Source of the DNA: JAVJSU01 sp040219275
GTDB taxonomy: Bacteria; Chloroflexota; Anaerolineae; Aggregatilineales; Phototrophicaceae
NCBI GenBank assembly: GCA_040219275.1
Contig: JAVJSU010000007.1
Span: forward strand, 520,497-584,496
DNA length: 64,000 bases
Direction: 5' to 3'
This document shows positions 1 through 7,511 of this stretch, in pieces. The translations under genes were made by a program, and so were the position numbers. Under the pieces are notes generated by a model. That model made no database searches. It saw only the letters and a program-made list of their open reading frames with translations, and was not told the DNA's origin. How positions within the stretch are numbered: position 1 is the stretch's first letter; every line of letters begins with the position of its first letter.

Positions 1-1
1 A

Positions 2-310
2 CGCAACGAAGAAGAAGCTGTCGAGATTGCGTTTTTGCCCGTCGGCGAGAGCGAAATTGAACTGCTTGCGCCCATCACACCAGATAGCGGTGTGGCGAAA
101 TATATGGAGAAAAAAGGCGCGGGCTTGCATCATGTGTGCATTGACGTGGACGACATCAACGCGATGGTGCAACGCCTGACCGAGCATAATGTCATGATGA
201 TTAACGAGTCCCCAAGAACCCGCCCCGATGGCACGTTGTATGCCTTCGTCCATCCCAAATCTACCGGCGGCGTATTGCTGGAACTCTATCAAACTCCACC
301 CAAAGACTGA
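2..310 (+). CDS. mce: Methylmalonyl-CoA epimerase, 5'-truncated by the window edge
   Basis: The reading frame is already open at the first bases (RNEEEAVEIAF before the first possible internal start), so the true start lies outside the window. The visible part matches the C-terminal half of methylmalonyl-CoA epimerase, a vicinal-oxygen-chelate fold enzyme that interconverts (2R)- and (2S)-methylmalonyl-CoA in propionate metabolism. Family-type signatures are EIELLAP, GAGLHHVCIDVDD (with the metal-binding His) and GGVLLELYQ near the C terminus (with the metal-binding Glu). No other gene of the propionate pathway is in view. The family call is firm; the missing N terminus limits anything further. 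Confidence 0.88.
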   Translation, partial: RNEEEAVEIAFLPVGESEIELLAPITPDSGVAKYMEKKGAGLHHVCIDVDDINAMVQRLTEHNVMMINESPRTRPDGTLYAFVHPKSTGGVLLELYQTPPKD

Positions 311-374
311 TTGCTCCCTATAGGAATCGTCCTATAATTAGAGGTATCGCATAACATTGTAGGGAGTCATTTTT

Positions 375-1586
375 ATGTCTCGTTTTAAAGGGTTTTTGTA
401 TGCTGTTTTCCTGCTTTGCATCGCACCCGCCATCGTTCTCGCACAGGATAATCTCTGCCCGACTATCGTAGAGACGGCGCTTCAAGCGGCTGATCTCGCC
501 TGTACCGATACCGGGCGCAATCAAGCCTGCTATGGCAACGTGCTAATCAACGCTGAACCGACGGATGCCGCCACCGATTTTGTCTTCGACACAACGGGCG
601 ATATTGTAGATTTAACCGAGATTCAATCACTTTTGCTTAATGGATTGGATGAAGCCACACAGGAATGGGGCGTAGCGATTTTGCGCGTGCAAGCCAATAT
701 CCCCAACAGCCTGCCCGGTCAAAATGTGACCTTTGTGCTGTTCGGTGATGTGGAAATTGCCGATGCCTCCGCAGACGGTCAAAATCCGATGCAAGCCTTC
801 TATTTTTCAAACGGCATCGGTGAATCTGCCTGTAGCGAAGCACCGAGCGGGATGCTCGTGCAAACGCCGGAAGGGGTTGCGGAAGTCAGCCTGACGATGA
901 ACGGCGTGGATGTGACGCTGGGTTCAACCGCGTTTATTCAAGCCTCCGCACCGGATGAAGAAACCGGAACAGAGGGCGCACTCACCTTTAATCTGCTGGA
1001 AGGTGGCGCGACAGTTACCGCCGATGGCACAGCGGTTGACGTGGAAGCCGGTATGTTCACGACGATTCCACTTGATGAAGACCTGAACGCGGCGGGCGAA
1101 CCTGCCGAGCCTGAACCTTATGCAACCGATGGCTTTGAATTTTTGCCGACCACGTTGCTCGAAAGCGACATCGAAATTGCGGGCATGGACAGTACAGAAC
1201 AGACGGATGCAGGCGGTGGTACTGATGCGTTGAACATCAATACCGGCACATGGACGATGAACTTCACCGACATTTCCGGTTGTGGGATGACTTCCGCAAT
1301 GCTAGGCGCGATGAGCGGTCAGACTGTCAATATTGAGAGTACCGATCTACAAGCCTTTTTCGGCGCGGCAATGAACACTGGCATCGGAACCATTGAGACC
1401 GAGGGTATTACCTTCAACATTATCCGTCCTGAACCGAATGTCTTTGGTTATACCGCTGATATTGAAGGGTCTTCGATGGAGGCGACCTACACCATTATCG
1501 ATCCGAATACTATTGAGTGGTCAATGGCCATGGATGCAGGAGATTGTGTCATGACGTTTACTGGCACGATGAACAACGGTCAATAG
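375..1586 (+). CDS. Secreted protein of unknown function, paralog of the gene at 2652-3947
   Basis: 403 residues. The first ~24 residues form a clear Sec signal peptide (positively charged start, hydrophobic core, cleavage near VLAQ). The ATG follows a GGGAG about 8 nt upstream. Residues ~25-150 hold a Cys-containing segment (LCP..., ACYGN, VLFGDVEI) that is also found in the protein encoded at 2652. Residues ~155-240 look like a FecR-type beta domain (VTLGSTAFIQA, TFNLLEGGATVTADG, VEAGMFTTIPL). Residues ~285-403 form a separate beta-rich module with two Cys, not shared with the paralog. No catalytic motif is recognised. An envelope or extracellular scaffold role is an inference from the signal peptide and domain type only. 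Confidence 0.7.
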   Translation: MSRFKGFLYAVFLLCIAPAIVLAQDNLCPTIVETALQAADLACTDTGRNQACYGNVLINAEPTDAATDFVFDTTGDIVDLTEIQSLLLNGLDEATQEWGVAILRVQANIPNSLPGQNVTFVLFGDVEIADASADGQNPMQAFYFSNGIGESACSEAPSGMLVQTPEGVAEVSLTMNGVDVTLGSTAFIQASAPDEETGTEGALTFNLLEGGATVTADGTAVDVEAGMFTTIPLDEDLNAAGEPAEPEPYATDGFEFLPTTLLESDIEIAGMDSTEQTDAGGGTDALNINTGTWTMNFTDISGCGMTSAMLGAMSGQTVNIESTDLQAFFGAAMNTGIGTIETEGITFNIIRPEPNVFGYTADIEGSSMEATYTIIDPNTIEWSMAMDAGDCVMTFTGTMNNGQ

Positions 1587-1610
1587 TGCCTCAAGTTTCA
1601 ACATACATTT

Positions 1611-1648
1611 ACCGCGTCACGGGAGGCTCTGTGGCGCGGTTTTGTTTT
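1611..1648 (+). terminator. Rho-independent terminator after the secreted protein gene
   Basis: ACCGCGTCAC and GTGGCGCGGT form a 10-bp stem (one G-U type pair) around a 10-nt loop, followed by TTTGTTTT. It lies 25 bp past the stop at 1586 and separates this gene from the TPR gene at 1724. Confidence 0.75.
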
Positions 1649-1723
1649 CCCCTGTTGTATTCCGCATGAATCTGACAGAATAGACAAACGAATCTAACAT
1701 CATTTTTCAAGGAACAGACTGTT

Positions 1724-2641
1724 ATGGCAGATTTAGACCTAAAAGACATCACCGATATTAAGCAACTCAACGATTCCGGCACAGAATTCCACGAAGCCGG
1801 AGACATCCAAACCGCGCTTCAATATTATCTGCGGGCGCTGGAATTGACAGAAGACTCCGATAACAAGGTAGACCGTGCATTAACCGTGACCAATCTCGGT
1901 GGCGTGTATTTCGACTTTGACGAAAAAGATATCGCGCTGGAACATTTTGAAGAGGGTCTGGCGCTGTATCAAGAAGCGGGCGATAAAGCGGGCGAAGCGT
2001 GGGGATTCAACAGCATCGGTTTGTGGAAGGCAGATGTTGGCATCAACAAAGAGGCGCTGGAAAATTACGAGAAAGCCCTCGTACTTTATCGTGAAGTCGA
2101 CGACAAAGACGGCGAAGCATGGGCATTGAGCAATGCAGGCATGGCATATTCCAACATGCAGGATTTCGACAACGCCCACGACTATTACAAACAGGCGCTT
2201 GCGTTATATGAAGCGTTAGATGATAAAGAAGGTCAAACGGCGATGCTCAACAACATTGGCAAATCGTATGCCAACACCGGTGATCGTGAGAACGGGCTGG
2301 AATATCTTGAAAAAGCGTTGACGATGCGCCGTGAAATTGAAGATACGGAAGGCGAAGCAACGACCCTCAACAATATTGGTGGCATATATGCTGATATGGG
2401 TGAAAAGCGCAAAGCATTGACCTACTTTGAACCTGCGCTGAAGATTCTCGAAAATGGGTCGGATCACGTCAGTACCATTACCACACTCACCAATATCGCC
2501 GCATCCTACAAAGGCTTAGGTGAAGCCCGCAGAGCCTCCCCCTATGAGAAACGCGCCAAGAAGCTCGGCAGAGACATGCGGAACAACGCCAAAAAAGCCA
2601 AACGAGCACGCCGCGAAATCCGTCGTGCTCTGGGCGAATAA
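1724..2641 (+). CDS. Tetratricopeptide repeat protein
   Basis: 305 residues with no signal peptide. It carries about six consecutive TPR/kinesin-light-chain-like units of ~40 residues, each with the pattern GEAxxLxNIGxxYxxxGdxxxALeyxekALxLyre (for example around residues 28-62, 68-102, 108-142, 148-182, 188-222). It ends in a strongly basic tail (~residues 270-305, rich in Lys/Arg) that could contact nucleic acid or acidic partners. AAGGA lies ~9 nt before the ATG. TPR arrays are protein-protein interaction scaffolds; the partner is not evident. The gene sits between two paralogous secreted-protein genes, and the next gene starts 10 bp after its stop, suggesting cotranscription. Confidence 0.85.
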   Translation: MADLDLKDITDIKQLNDSGTEFHEAGDIQTALQYYLRALELTEDSDNKVDRALTVTNLGGVYFDFDEKDIALEHFEEGLALYQEAGDKAGEAWGFNSIGLWKADVGINKEALENYEKALVLYREVDDKDGEAWALSNAGMAYSNMQDFDNAHDYYKQALALYEALDDKEGQTAMLNNIGKSYANTGDRENGLEYLEKALTMRREIEDTEGEATTLNNIGGIYADMGEKRKALTYFEPALKILENGSDHVSTITTLTNIAASYKGLGEARRASPYEKRAKKLGRDMRNNAKKAKRARREIRRALGE

Positions 2642-2651
2642 GGCGATCACA

Positions 2652-3947
2652 ATGCGTTTTGTGTTGATTGGCTTCGCGCTTATGTTTACCGTTAGCCTTA
2701 GCGCACAGATGGACTCCTGTCTGGCGTTGTATCGGGCATCGCTGGTAAACGGCGCGCTGGAATGTGATGATCTGGCGGTGGATACGCTCTGTTATGGCAA
2801 TCTCGGCTTATCCGCTGAATTGACCGCAGATGCGCCAACTGTGCCGTTCTCGTTTGCGGGTGATGTGGTCAACGTGGTTGATGTGGCGACACTCGAATCG
2901 CTCCCGCTTGATCTTGAAGCAGGTGACTATGGCGTGGCAGTGAGTCGGCTTGGCGTAAGTGGTACAGAGGTCGCTTCATGGGTGATTTTTGGTGACGTGG
3001 ACATCACCAACAACAGCGTCGGACTACTCACCTTCGCTGTGCGGGTTACATTCGCAGATGGCATTTTCGCCCGTTCCGCCCCGACGACGGATGCGAACAT
3101 CATCCAACCGCTCGCAGTCGGTCAGCAAATTCTCGCGTCCGGACGGCTTGATGATAGCTCATGGTTGCGGGTGATTCTGCCCGGTGATGAGGTCGCGTGG
3201 GTGAGTGCTGATCTGGTCGCGCCGGTAGACGAAACGATGGCGTTTGCGTCGCTTGCCGTCACCGAAGACACGCCGCAAACACTCGCTTTGCCTCTGCGTG
3301 ATCTGACAATCGTCTCTAGCATGGATGAGTCTCCCTGCGCGGGCGTGCCGGAAAGTGGTCTGCTGGTGCAATCACCGCAGGATGAGCCGCTGGTGTTACG
3401 CATCAACGGGCGGACGTTGTCGCTTGATGGCACGGCATTTGTGCAGGCGCAAGACGAAGACTCGCTGACCGTGAGTGTGATGGACGGTACAGCGAATATC
3501 ATCCTTAACGAAAATGCCGATATTACCCTTGTCGGTGGTGAACGCTATGAGTCTGGCGCAGAACTGCCGATTATTTCCTATGACTATGATCGTGTTGAAG
3601 CTCTGCCGTATGAGTTGCTGGAATATGATGTGCTGATCGCCTCGGATTGGCTGACTGCGCTGATCCCCGAAAGTGACCAACCGCTTGCCGGATCAACAAC
3701 CGAATCGTTGTGCACAATCGCGGTGGGTGAGGCGGTCACGGTGCGCGTCGGTCCGGGGACGGATTATCAACGGCGCGGGAGTCTGCTCGCCGGACAGAGC
3801 GCGAACCCCACGGGACGGGCGTTCGGAAGTAATGGGCGCGTGTGGTGGCGTATCGCCGGTGGTGCGTGGGTGGCGAATGATGTTGTCGTCATCGGGGGTG
3901 ATTGTAATGTCGTCCCACAGGTAGAAGTCGCCCCGCGTGTGCGATAA
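2652..3947 (+). CDS. Secreted protein with two SH3b-like domains, paralog of the gene at 375-1586
   Basis: 431 residues from the ATG at 2652. This start is chosen because MRFVLIGFALMFTVSLSAQ is a clean signal peptide, while an upstream extension would run far into the TPR gene. The N-terminal part repeats the 375-1586 protein (DSCLALYRAS..., LCYGNLGLSAEL, VIFGDVDI), and the middle matches its FecR-like part (SGLLVQSPQ, LSLDGTAFVQAQ, VSVMDGTANI). Two SH3b-like modules are added: residues ~130-190 (FARSAPTTDANII...WLRVIL..VAWVSADLV) and ~350-420 (VTVRVGPGTDYQRRGSLL...VWWRI.GGAWVAND). SH3b modules usually bind cell-wall or protein ligands outside the membrane. The gene is probably cotranscribed with the TPR gene. 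Function is unknown. Confidence 0.72.
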   Translation: MRFVLIGFALMFTVSLSAQMDSCLALYRASLVNGALECDDLAVDTLCYGNLGLSAELTADAPTVPFSFAGDVVNVVDVATLESLPLDLEAGDYGVAVSRLGVSGTEVASWVIFGDVDITNNSVGLLTFAVRVTFADGIFARSAPTTDANIIQPLAVGQQILASGRLDDSSWLRVILPGDEVAWVSADLVAPVDETMAFASLAVTEDTPQTLALPLRDLTIVSSMDESPCAGVPESGLLVQSPQDEPLVLRINGRTLSLDGTAFVQAQDEDSLTVSVMDGTANIILNENADITLVGGERYESGAELPIISYDYDRVEALPYELLEYDVLIASDWLTALIPESDQPLAGSTTESLCTIAVGEAVTVRVGPGTDYQRRGSLLAGQSANPTGRAFGSNGRVWWRIAGGAWVANDVVVIGGDCNVVPQVEVAPRVR

Positions 3948-3966
3948 TTTGATGAGATCGACTCTT

Positions 3967-3998
3967 GTAGGGGCAATCTGCCAGATTGCCCTTTTTTT
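3967..3998 (+). terminator. Terminator-like hairpin belonging to a dispersed inverted repeat
   Basis: GTAG followed by GGGCAATC-TGCCA-GATTGCCC and seven T residues, 19 bp after the stop of the secreted protein gene. The hairpin plus T-run is a good intrinsic terminator for the plus strand. The same GTAG-GGGC..GCCC architecture, with compensating base changes in the stem, recurs at 19924-19948. Confidence 0.75.
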
Positions 3999-4019
3999 GA
4001 ATATATTTTCCTTGTCGGG

Positions 4020-5408
4020 TTACCCGTTTTGCTGAGGTGATTTTTGCATGACTGGACACATCGCCGCCCCTAGCAGGCCCCACCATGCCAGTTGAAATTG
4101 CACCATCGTCACGGGATAATGATCGACCAGACCAATCACCCCCAGCGCAACGATAATGGCTATGAATAGCGCCCGCTCCACCGCACCATCCCGCTTAAAT
4201 TGGCGTAATCCACCCTCCAAACCGAGCATCGTTCCCAGAGAAAACATGAGGAAACCGACTGCGCCAAGCTCGACAAACACTGTCAGCCAGATTTGATGCA
4301 CGTTGTTCCCGCGCAGATCATAATTTGTCCCGACTAGATAATAACTGCTCCGCCACGGAAAATTGCCCGCGCCGATGCCGATAAGCGTGTTCTGGCTGGA
4401 GCTACTCGCCGCCCGTAACGCGAAATCCGTGAAGACGATGCGATCTGCGACGGAACGCATCTCTGTTGATGACCCAACTTGCGCCCGGCTGATGAGATAA
4501 TCTTTGTAAATGGTGATGAATCCTCCGCCAGCGAGGATGCTCAGGACAATGGCAGTCGCCAATCCCCAACGGGCGGCGGTTTGCTTGAGAGGCGTACGCA
4601 AGAGCATCGGCAACAGCGCCACACACCCCGCAATAAAGCCGAGCCATGCCCCGCGTGAAAAGGTGAGCAGAAACACCCACAGAATCAGCAGAAACGCGCC
4701 TGTGCTCAGCCAGCGTATGCGCCTGTTTGGGTGAATGATGCCGGCAACGCACGCCATCAAACTCATGAGCAACGCGCCTGCAAACACATTCGGATGTGAT
4801 TGCAACCCGTATGGGCGTAACCAGCGCACATCGCCGGATTGAATGATGCTCACACCGGAAACCGCCGGATTTAGCTGGAATTCGTGCAAGAATTTTAAGC
4901 CGAGCGACCCTTGCTCCGCGACCTGCAACCCGCCGATGATCGCGTGGAATACACCGCTCATAATCAGCACGAAGACGATGGCGCGGGGCGGTGGGCTGGC
5001 ACAGACGACGACAATCGCCCATGACACGACCAGTAAAAATTGGAGCGATGCACTTTGTGCCACTTCCGGTAAATCGCGTACACGGTTAATAAATGACCAG
5101 TTGACAGACACATACATCCAGCAGAACAGGGCGACTAGCAAAATCACCCAAAGTAGCCGTAAGCGGTCACGGACTAAACTTTTCGCGCCGGGGAAACCCG
5201 CCAATATCCATGTGAAGATCGTCCAAAGTACGGGTAAGGTAATCAGAAACCCATAGGCATACAGCGGGTGACGGGCAGGGGCGGCGTAACTCATACGATA
5301 CCAGAACGGGATACAGAAAAACGTGAGCAATATCCCCAATTGTACCGGTATGCGTCTACGATCTAATGTTTGCAAACGCGTCGCGTCCTTTGTGAATGGT
5401 CGGAACAA
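4020..5408 (-). CDS. O-antigen ligase / Wzy-type polymerase-like membrane protein
   Basis: 462 residues with about eleven hydrophobic segments spread over the protein. The region LLTFSRGAWLGFIAGCVALL (~residues 235-255) and the large loop after it (SRAQVG..., SSQNTLIGIGAGNFPW...NNVHQIWLTVFVELGAVGFLMF) are typical of the O-antigen ligase/polymerase (Wzy_C, WaaL) family, which joins or polymerises lipid-linked glycans at the membrane. The start is a TTG without an obvious ribosome-binding site, but the first membrane segment begins near residue 25, so the true start must be close. In a Chloroflexota cell this more likely acts on exopolysaccharide or a cell-surface glycan than on LPS; that is an inference. 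No glycan-cluster neighbours are present. Confidence 0.75.
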   Translation of the reverse strand: MFRPFTKDATRLQTLDRRRIPVQLGILLTFFCIPFWYRMSYAAPARHPLYAYGFLITLPVLWTIFTWILAGFPGAKSLVRDRLRLLWVILLVALFCWMYVSVNWSFINRVRDLPEVAQSASLQFLLVVSWAIVVVCASPPPRAIVFVLIMSGVFHAIIGGLQVAEQGSLGLKFLHEFQLNPAVSGVSIIQSGDVRWLRPYGLQSHPNVFAGALLMSLMACVAGIIHPNRRIRWLSTGAFLLILWVFLLTFSRGAWLGFIAGCVALLPMLLRTPLKQTAARWGLATAIVLSILAGGGFITIYKDYLISRAQVGSSTEMRSVADRIVFTDFALRAASSSSQNTLIGIGAGNFPWRSSYYLVGTNYDLRGNNVHQIWLTVFVELGAVGFLMFSLGTMLGLEGGLRQFKRDGAVERALFIAIIVALGVIGLVDHYPVTMVQFQLAWWGLLGAAMCPVMQKSPQQNG

Positions 5409-5441
5409 AGTGTGATGTAAAAAATTTGGAGGGAAAGTTTC

Positions 5442-6314
5442 TCAGGAAGTTTGAAAAGCATCGAGCAATGTTTGAATGCGTTGCTGGTCAGCCTGCGTGT
5501 ATCGTTCGGCAAGGGCTAATGGTCGCTCATGATTCGCCAACAACCGGAAAACCCGCCCACTGTTGATTGTGTTGCTATAAACCGCCTGTAAATCCACCAC
5601 AATATTTTCTGTTTCAATTAACGGCAAGAGGAAACGCGGTAACGGCTCATCAACCTGAATCGCATAAAACGCCATTTCTCCCATATCCCCCATTTTTATG
5701 GACGGTTCTGGATTACTTACAAAAACGTAGTAAGGGGTTGCATGCGGTGCGCGTTTTGGATAATTGGGTATTTGTGATAACAGGGGCGCGGTATGATGAA
5801 GATAATCTATCTCCACTAAATTGACTTTGCTGAAAAGTGTTTCTCGTCTACGTTGCATATAACGTTTATAGTGGCTTCCACCCGGCTTATTTGCGGTTGA
5901 TAGCAATTCGATGCGGGTCACCAATTTGCCGGGTAAGTTCCCTCCGTCAAATTGATAAATGGCAACGGCGTTAGGCTCAATTTCCTCATCAATCAAGAAC
6001 GTATCCGCAAGCGGCAAGATCGCGGTAGGTGTGGTCACATTTGCGGTAGGTGTGGATTTTTTCTCAAGAGTTGTTTGGTAAATGCTGATATCCGGGATTG
6101 TTCGCATAGAAAATGTGTCGTCTTGTTGTTGAACAGTCACCTGAAGGGATTTTTCCGGCGCGGCATAATAATTTTCTGGTAATGTCGCATCAAGTGTTTG
6201 TTGAAGCTGGATAATATGCGCGGCGTGGAACATCTCCCAACCGCCGTCTGGCTGGAGTAGAGCACTGTTTAAGTGAGCGTTAATTCCGGGGTATGGACTT
6301 TGATAATCAGACAT
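5442..6314 (-). CDS. DUF4058 family protein
   Basis: 290 residues. The N terminus (YPGINAHLN...GGWEMFHAAHIIQLQQTLDATLPENYYA) is the typical opening of DUF4058 proteins, which are common in cyanobacteria and Chloroflexota and have no established biochemical role. The family-like middle part includes RIELLSTANKPGG and a KRYMQRRRETLFSKVNLVEIDYL segment. AGGAG lies about 6 nt before the ATG and supports this start. No signal peptide or membrane segment is visible. Confidence 0.75.
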   Translation of the reverse strand: MSDYQSPYPGINAHLNSALLQPDGGWEMFHAAHIIQLQQTLDATLPENYYAAPEKSLQVTVQQQDDTFSMRTIPDISIYQTTLEKKSTPTANVTTPTAILPLADTFLIDEEIEPNAVAIYQFDGGNLPGKLVTRIELLSTANKPGGSHYKRYMQRRRETLFSKVNLVEIDYLHHTAPLLSQIPNYPKRAPHATPYYVFVSNPEPSIKMGDMGEMAFYAIQVDEPLPRFLLPLIETENIVVDLQAVYSNTINSGRVFRLLANHERPLALAERYTQADQQRIQTLLDAFQTS

Positions 6315-6354
6315 TCGCGCTCCTGCCTCGCTTAACTCCCTTATTTTAGCACGT

Positions 6355-7497
6355 TTAGGTGCGATTTTGCGCTAATGACGTGCCTATATCAGCTTTGGCA
6401 CTATCGTCCGTTTCCCGCTGATAGACTTGCTGAACAAGCCCCTGTAAAGCGTCACTGATTTTGAGTAGTCCCCATGCGGCATGAGCGCGGATGAGCGGAC
6501 TCTCGTCTTCAAGCAGTCGCTCCAACGCTGGAATCGCCGCCATATCGCCCCAATTTCCTGCCGCAACACAGGCATTTCTCACCAGCCGTTCGCGTTTGAT
6601 GCGCTTGATGGGTGACTGATGATAACGCACCTGAAAAGTTTCGTCCGTCATTTCCAGCAGATCAAGCAATTTTGGCGCGGCGAAATCTGTTGTGTCGGGA
6701 TAAAAATCGTGTTCGCGTGTCGGTACGCTGAACCGTTGCCACGGGCAGACTTCCTGACACACATCACAGCCATATACCCAATTGCCCATCAGCGGGCGTA
6801 ATTCGTGGTCAATGTAGCCCTTATGCTCAATCGTCAAATAACTGATACACCGTCGCGCATCCAGCACAAACGGTTTCGGGAAGGCGTTCGTTGGGCAGGC
6901 GACCAGACAGCGCGTACAGCCACCACACATCGTCGCTTTGTGGGGGGTGTCGTAGTCGTCGAATTCGAGATCAGTCAGCATTTCGCCGAGGAAAAAATAA
7001 CTGCCACGTTTGGGGTGAATCAGCATGGTATTTTTGCCTATGAAGCCCATGCCTGCCTGTTGCGCGTGGGAGCGTTCCAGAATCGCGCCGGTATCCACAT
7101 AAACGCGCTGTGAAAGGGGCATCCCGGTTGCTTCTCCCAGCCAATGCGCCAAGTGTTCGAGACGGGGAGTCATCAGATCATGATAATCCACACCCCACGC
7201 ATACGAAGCGATTCTGCCGCGTGACGGGTCTTTGAGGGTACTCGTGTCAGGAATCAGGGTGCGGTAATCCAGCCCGACGAGGATCATCGACTTCACACCC
7301 GGCAAAATCACGTTGAGATCACGGCGACGGATTTGCCGATCAGGGCGTGCGAGATAACCCATCGTGCCGTGCATTTCAGCGTCTATCCAGTTGAAATATG
7401 CGTCCAACGTAGGAGACGGTTCGGCAGGTGTAACCCCGACAATATTAAAGCCGAGGTCGATTGCCTGCGCTTTAAGTTGTGTAGTTGAAAAGGGCAT
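6355..7497 (-). CDS. queG: Epoxyqueuosine reductase QueG
   Basis: 380 residues. QueG is a cobalamin- and [4Fe-4S]-dependent enzyme that reduces epoxyqueuosine to queuosine in tRNA, the last step of queuosine synthesis. Two ferredoxin-type clusters are visible: CGGCTRCLVACPTNAF (~residue 190) and CDVCQEVCPWQRF (~residue 240). The YVDTGAILERSHAQQAGMGFIGKNTMLI segment is characteristic of QueG. The C terminus (~residues 295-375) carries HEAT-like repeats, also usual in this family. The tRNA-guanine transglycosylase of the same pathway is encoded at 31670-32779. The gene starts 14 bp after the kelch gene upstream, so it may be cotranscribed with it. Confidence 0.93.
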   Translation of the reverse strand: MPFSTTQLKAQAIDLGFNIVGVTPAEPSPTLDAYFNWIDAEMHGTMGYLARPDRQIRRRDLNVILPGVKSMILVGLDYRTLIPDTSTLKDPSRGRIASYAWGVDYHDLMTPRLEHLAHWLGEATGMPLSQRVYVDTGAILERSHAQQAGMGFIGKNTMLIHPKRGSYFFLGEMLTDLEFDDYDTPHKATMCGGCTRCLVACPTNAFPKPFVLDARRCISYLTIEHKGYIDHELRPLMGNWVYGCDVCQEVCPWQRFSVPTREHDFYPDTTDFAAPKLLDLLEMTDETFQVRYHQSPIKRIKRERLVRNACVAAGNWGDMAAIPALERLLEDESPLIRAHAAWGLLKISDALQGLVQQVYQRETDDSAKADIGTSLAQNRT

Positions 7498-7511
7498 ATG
7501 CGAAATTCAGT

